NCBI RefSeq assembly: GCF_030463565.1
Contig: NC_134651.1
Location: 11,296,734 to 11,360,733, forward strand
DNA length: 64,000 nucleotides
DNA from: Pelecanus crispus
Lineage: Eukaryota > Chordata > Aves > Pelecaniformes > Pelecanidae
Reading direction: 5' to 3'
Both the position numbers and the translations under genes were made by a program. The notes beneath the pieces were generated by a model. That model ran no database searches, was not told the DNA's origin, and saw only the letters and a program-made list of their open reading frames with translations. Shown one piece after another: positions 63,155-64,000 of this stretch (positions are counted from its first letter, which is position 1; every line of letters begins with the position of its first letter).

Positions 63155-63605
63155 AAGAGGGAGCAGAAAGGGGAGGGAGGGAGACCAGGCGCCCGGCTCC
63201 GCATCTCTTACCCTCTTGGTTCTCCTGGCCGGCTCTGGACTGCAGAGCGAGGCCGTCAGCACGTTTGCACAGGGACCCTCCGCCCCCGGACCGACGGCAG
63301 CCGTGCTCCCCCCGAGGGGCCGGAGAGCGGGGCTGGGGCGGGGGCTGCGCCGGGGGCCGAGGCCCAGCCTCCCCCAGCCTCCTCTTTTATGCAGAAGGAG
63401 CGGGTGCCGCCGGTGCGGCCGCCCCGCTCCTGACACACGCTGTGATTGCTGCCAAAAGACTCACTCGCCTTTCCCTGAGGATTCACTGCAGCCCGGTTCC
63501 TCCAAGCCGAGGGGAGAGACTCCCAGCGTGCCTGAGTGTGCGTGAGTGTGTGCATGCGTGCGTGGGTGTGTGCTGGCCGGCAGGACTGTGTGAGGCAATG
63601 GGCAG

Positions 63606-63611
63606 AATAAA
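63606..63611 (+). terminator. EPHB3: EPHB3 polyadenylation signal AATAAA
   Basis: The only canonical AATAAA after the stop codon. It is preceded by a GT-rich element (63534-63573) and followed by CAATAAGAATTTTACC and a T-rich stretch. Cleavage is expected about 10-30 bases downstream, near 63621-63641. Confidence 0.75.
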
Positions 63612-63644
63612 GGCAATAAGAATTTTACCGGAGTTTCCTTTGCT

Positions 63645-64000
63645 CGATCGCGCTCTCCCTGCAGTGGGCCCGGCTGCCTGCAGCTTTGCTGCCCACCGGG
63701 ATCCTCCTCCTCCCAGCCGGCCTCAGGCTGGCTCTGCACCCCTCTCTGCTTCCCCCTTCTCTCACTGTCACAGATTCGGGTGGTCCCGCAGGGTCCCCCC
63801 CCGGCACGGGTGCTGCCGCAGGGTTGGGCCAGGCAGCGACGCTGTACCCACCCTGCAGTGCCTGGGGACCCGGCGTGCACCCCTGTGGGGTGTGTTAGGG
63901 TGGAGGTAACGAGTCCCAGGGCAGAGCCAGCCGTGAAACTCCATCTAATGCACTGAGATGCTCACTTTTTTTTTCCCCCATCCCCTCCTCGAGTCAAGCT
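63645..64000. other. Downstream flank
   Basis: GC-rich sequence after the EPHB3 polyadenylation site, with a T-run at 63967-63975. No gene, repeat or RNA is recognised in it. Confidence 0.6.

Larger units (their letters stand above)
62457..63630 (+). other. EPHB3: EPHB3 3' UTR
   Basis: About 1.17 kb from the stop codon to just past the polyadenylation signal. It contains two internal A-runs (63106-63120 and 63123-63135) with an A-rich tail to 63154, and a GT-rich stretch at 63534-63573 about 30-70 bases upstream of AATAAA. No other gene starts within it. The exact cleavage site is inferred. Confidence 0.75.

Overview
The window looks like nuclear DNA from a bird. It is GC-rich, with short introns at the 3' end of its one gene, very few young repeats, and only worn fragments of old CR1/L3-type LINEs. 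I identify one protein-coding gene, a complete EPHB3 (Eph-family receptor tyrosine kinase) on the + strand. It has 16 coding exons from the ATG at 35269 to the TGA at 62456. The exons join in phase at every junction into one open reading frame of 991 codons. Bird identity rests on sequence character only, and I cannot name the species.

Layout: 1-34,850 is an upstream gene desert with no supportable coding exon. It is GC-rich sequence interrupted by AT-rich islands that look like conserved non-coding elements, plus two ancient LINE reverse-transcriptase remnants (12,866-12,958 and about 20,110-20,480), a possible MIR-type SINE core near 12,560, a few microsatellites and homopolymers, and a perfect 14-bp RFX X-box palindrome at 28,852. 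From 34,850 to about 36,560 there is a CpG island with GC boxes and three CCAAT boxes. It holds the promoter and exon 1, which encodes the signal peptide.

Intron 1 (13.7 kb) holds several enhancer-like islands and a strong 64-nt hairpin at 44,492-44,555. Exons 2-3 (49,018-50,131) encode the ephrin-binding domain. Intron 3 (7.4 kb) holds a third LINE remnant and a cluster of A/T tracts. Exons 4-16 (57,542-62,456) are compact and encode the cysteine-rich region, two fibronectin III domains, transmembrane helix, juxtamembrane tyrosines, kinase, SAM domain and C-terminal PDZ-binding tail. The 3' UTR runs to a single AATAAA at 63,606.

The receptor's modules come in the usual Eph order: ephrin-B binding outside the cell, one membrane pass, then tyrosine kinase, SAM and PDZ ligand inside. 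Two splicing details stand out: a GC-AG intron that splits the glycine-loop codon, and tandem in-frame acceptors at exon 7. I found no sign of a novel multi-gene system. The most unusual items are regulatory or structural: the RFX palindrome, the intronic hairpin, the GC-AG intron and the old LINE remnants.
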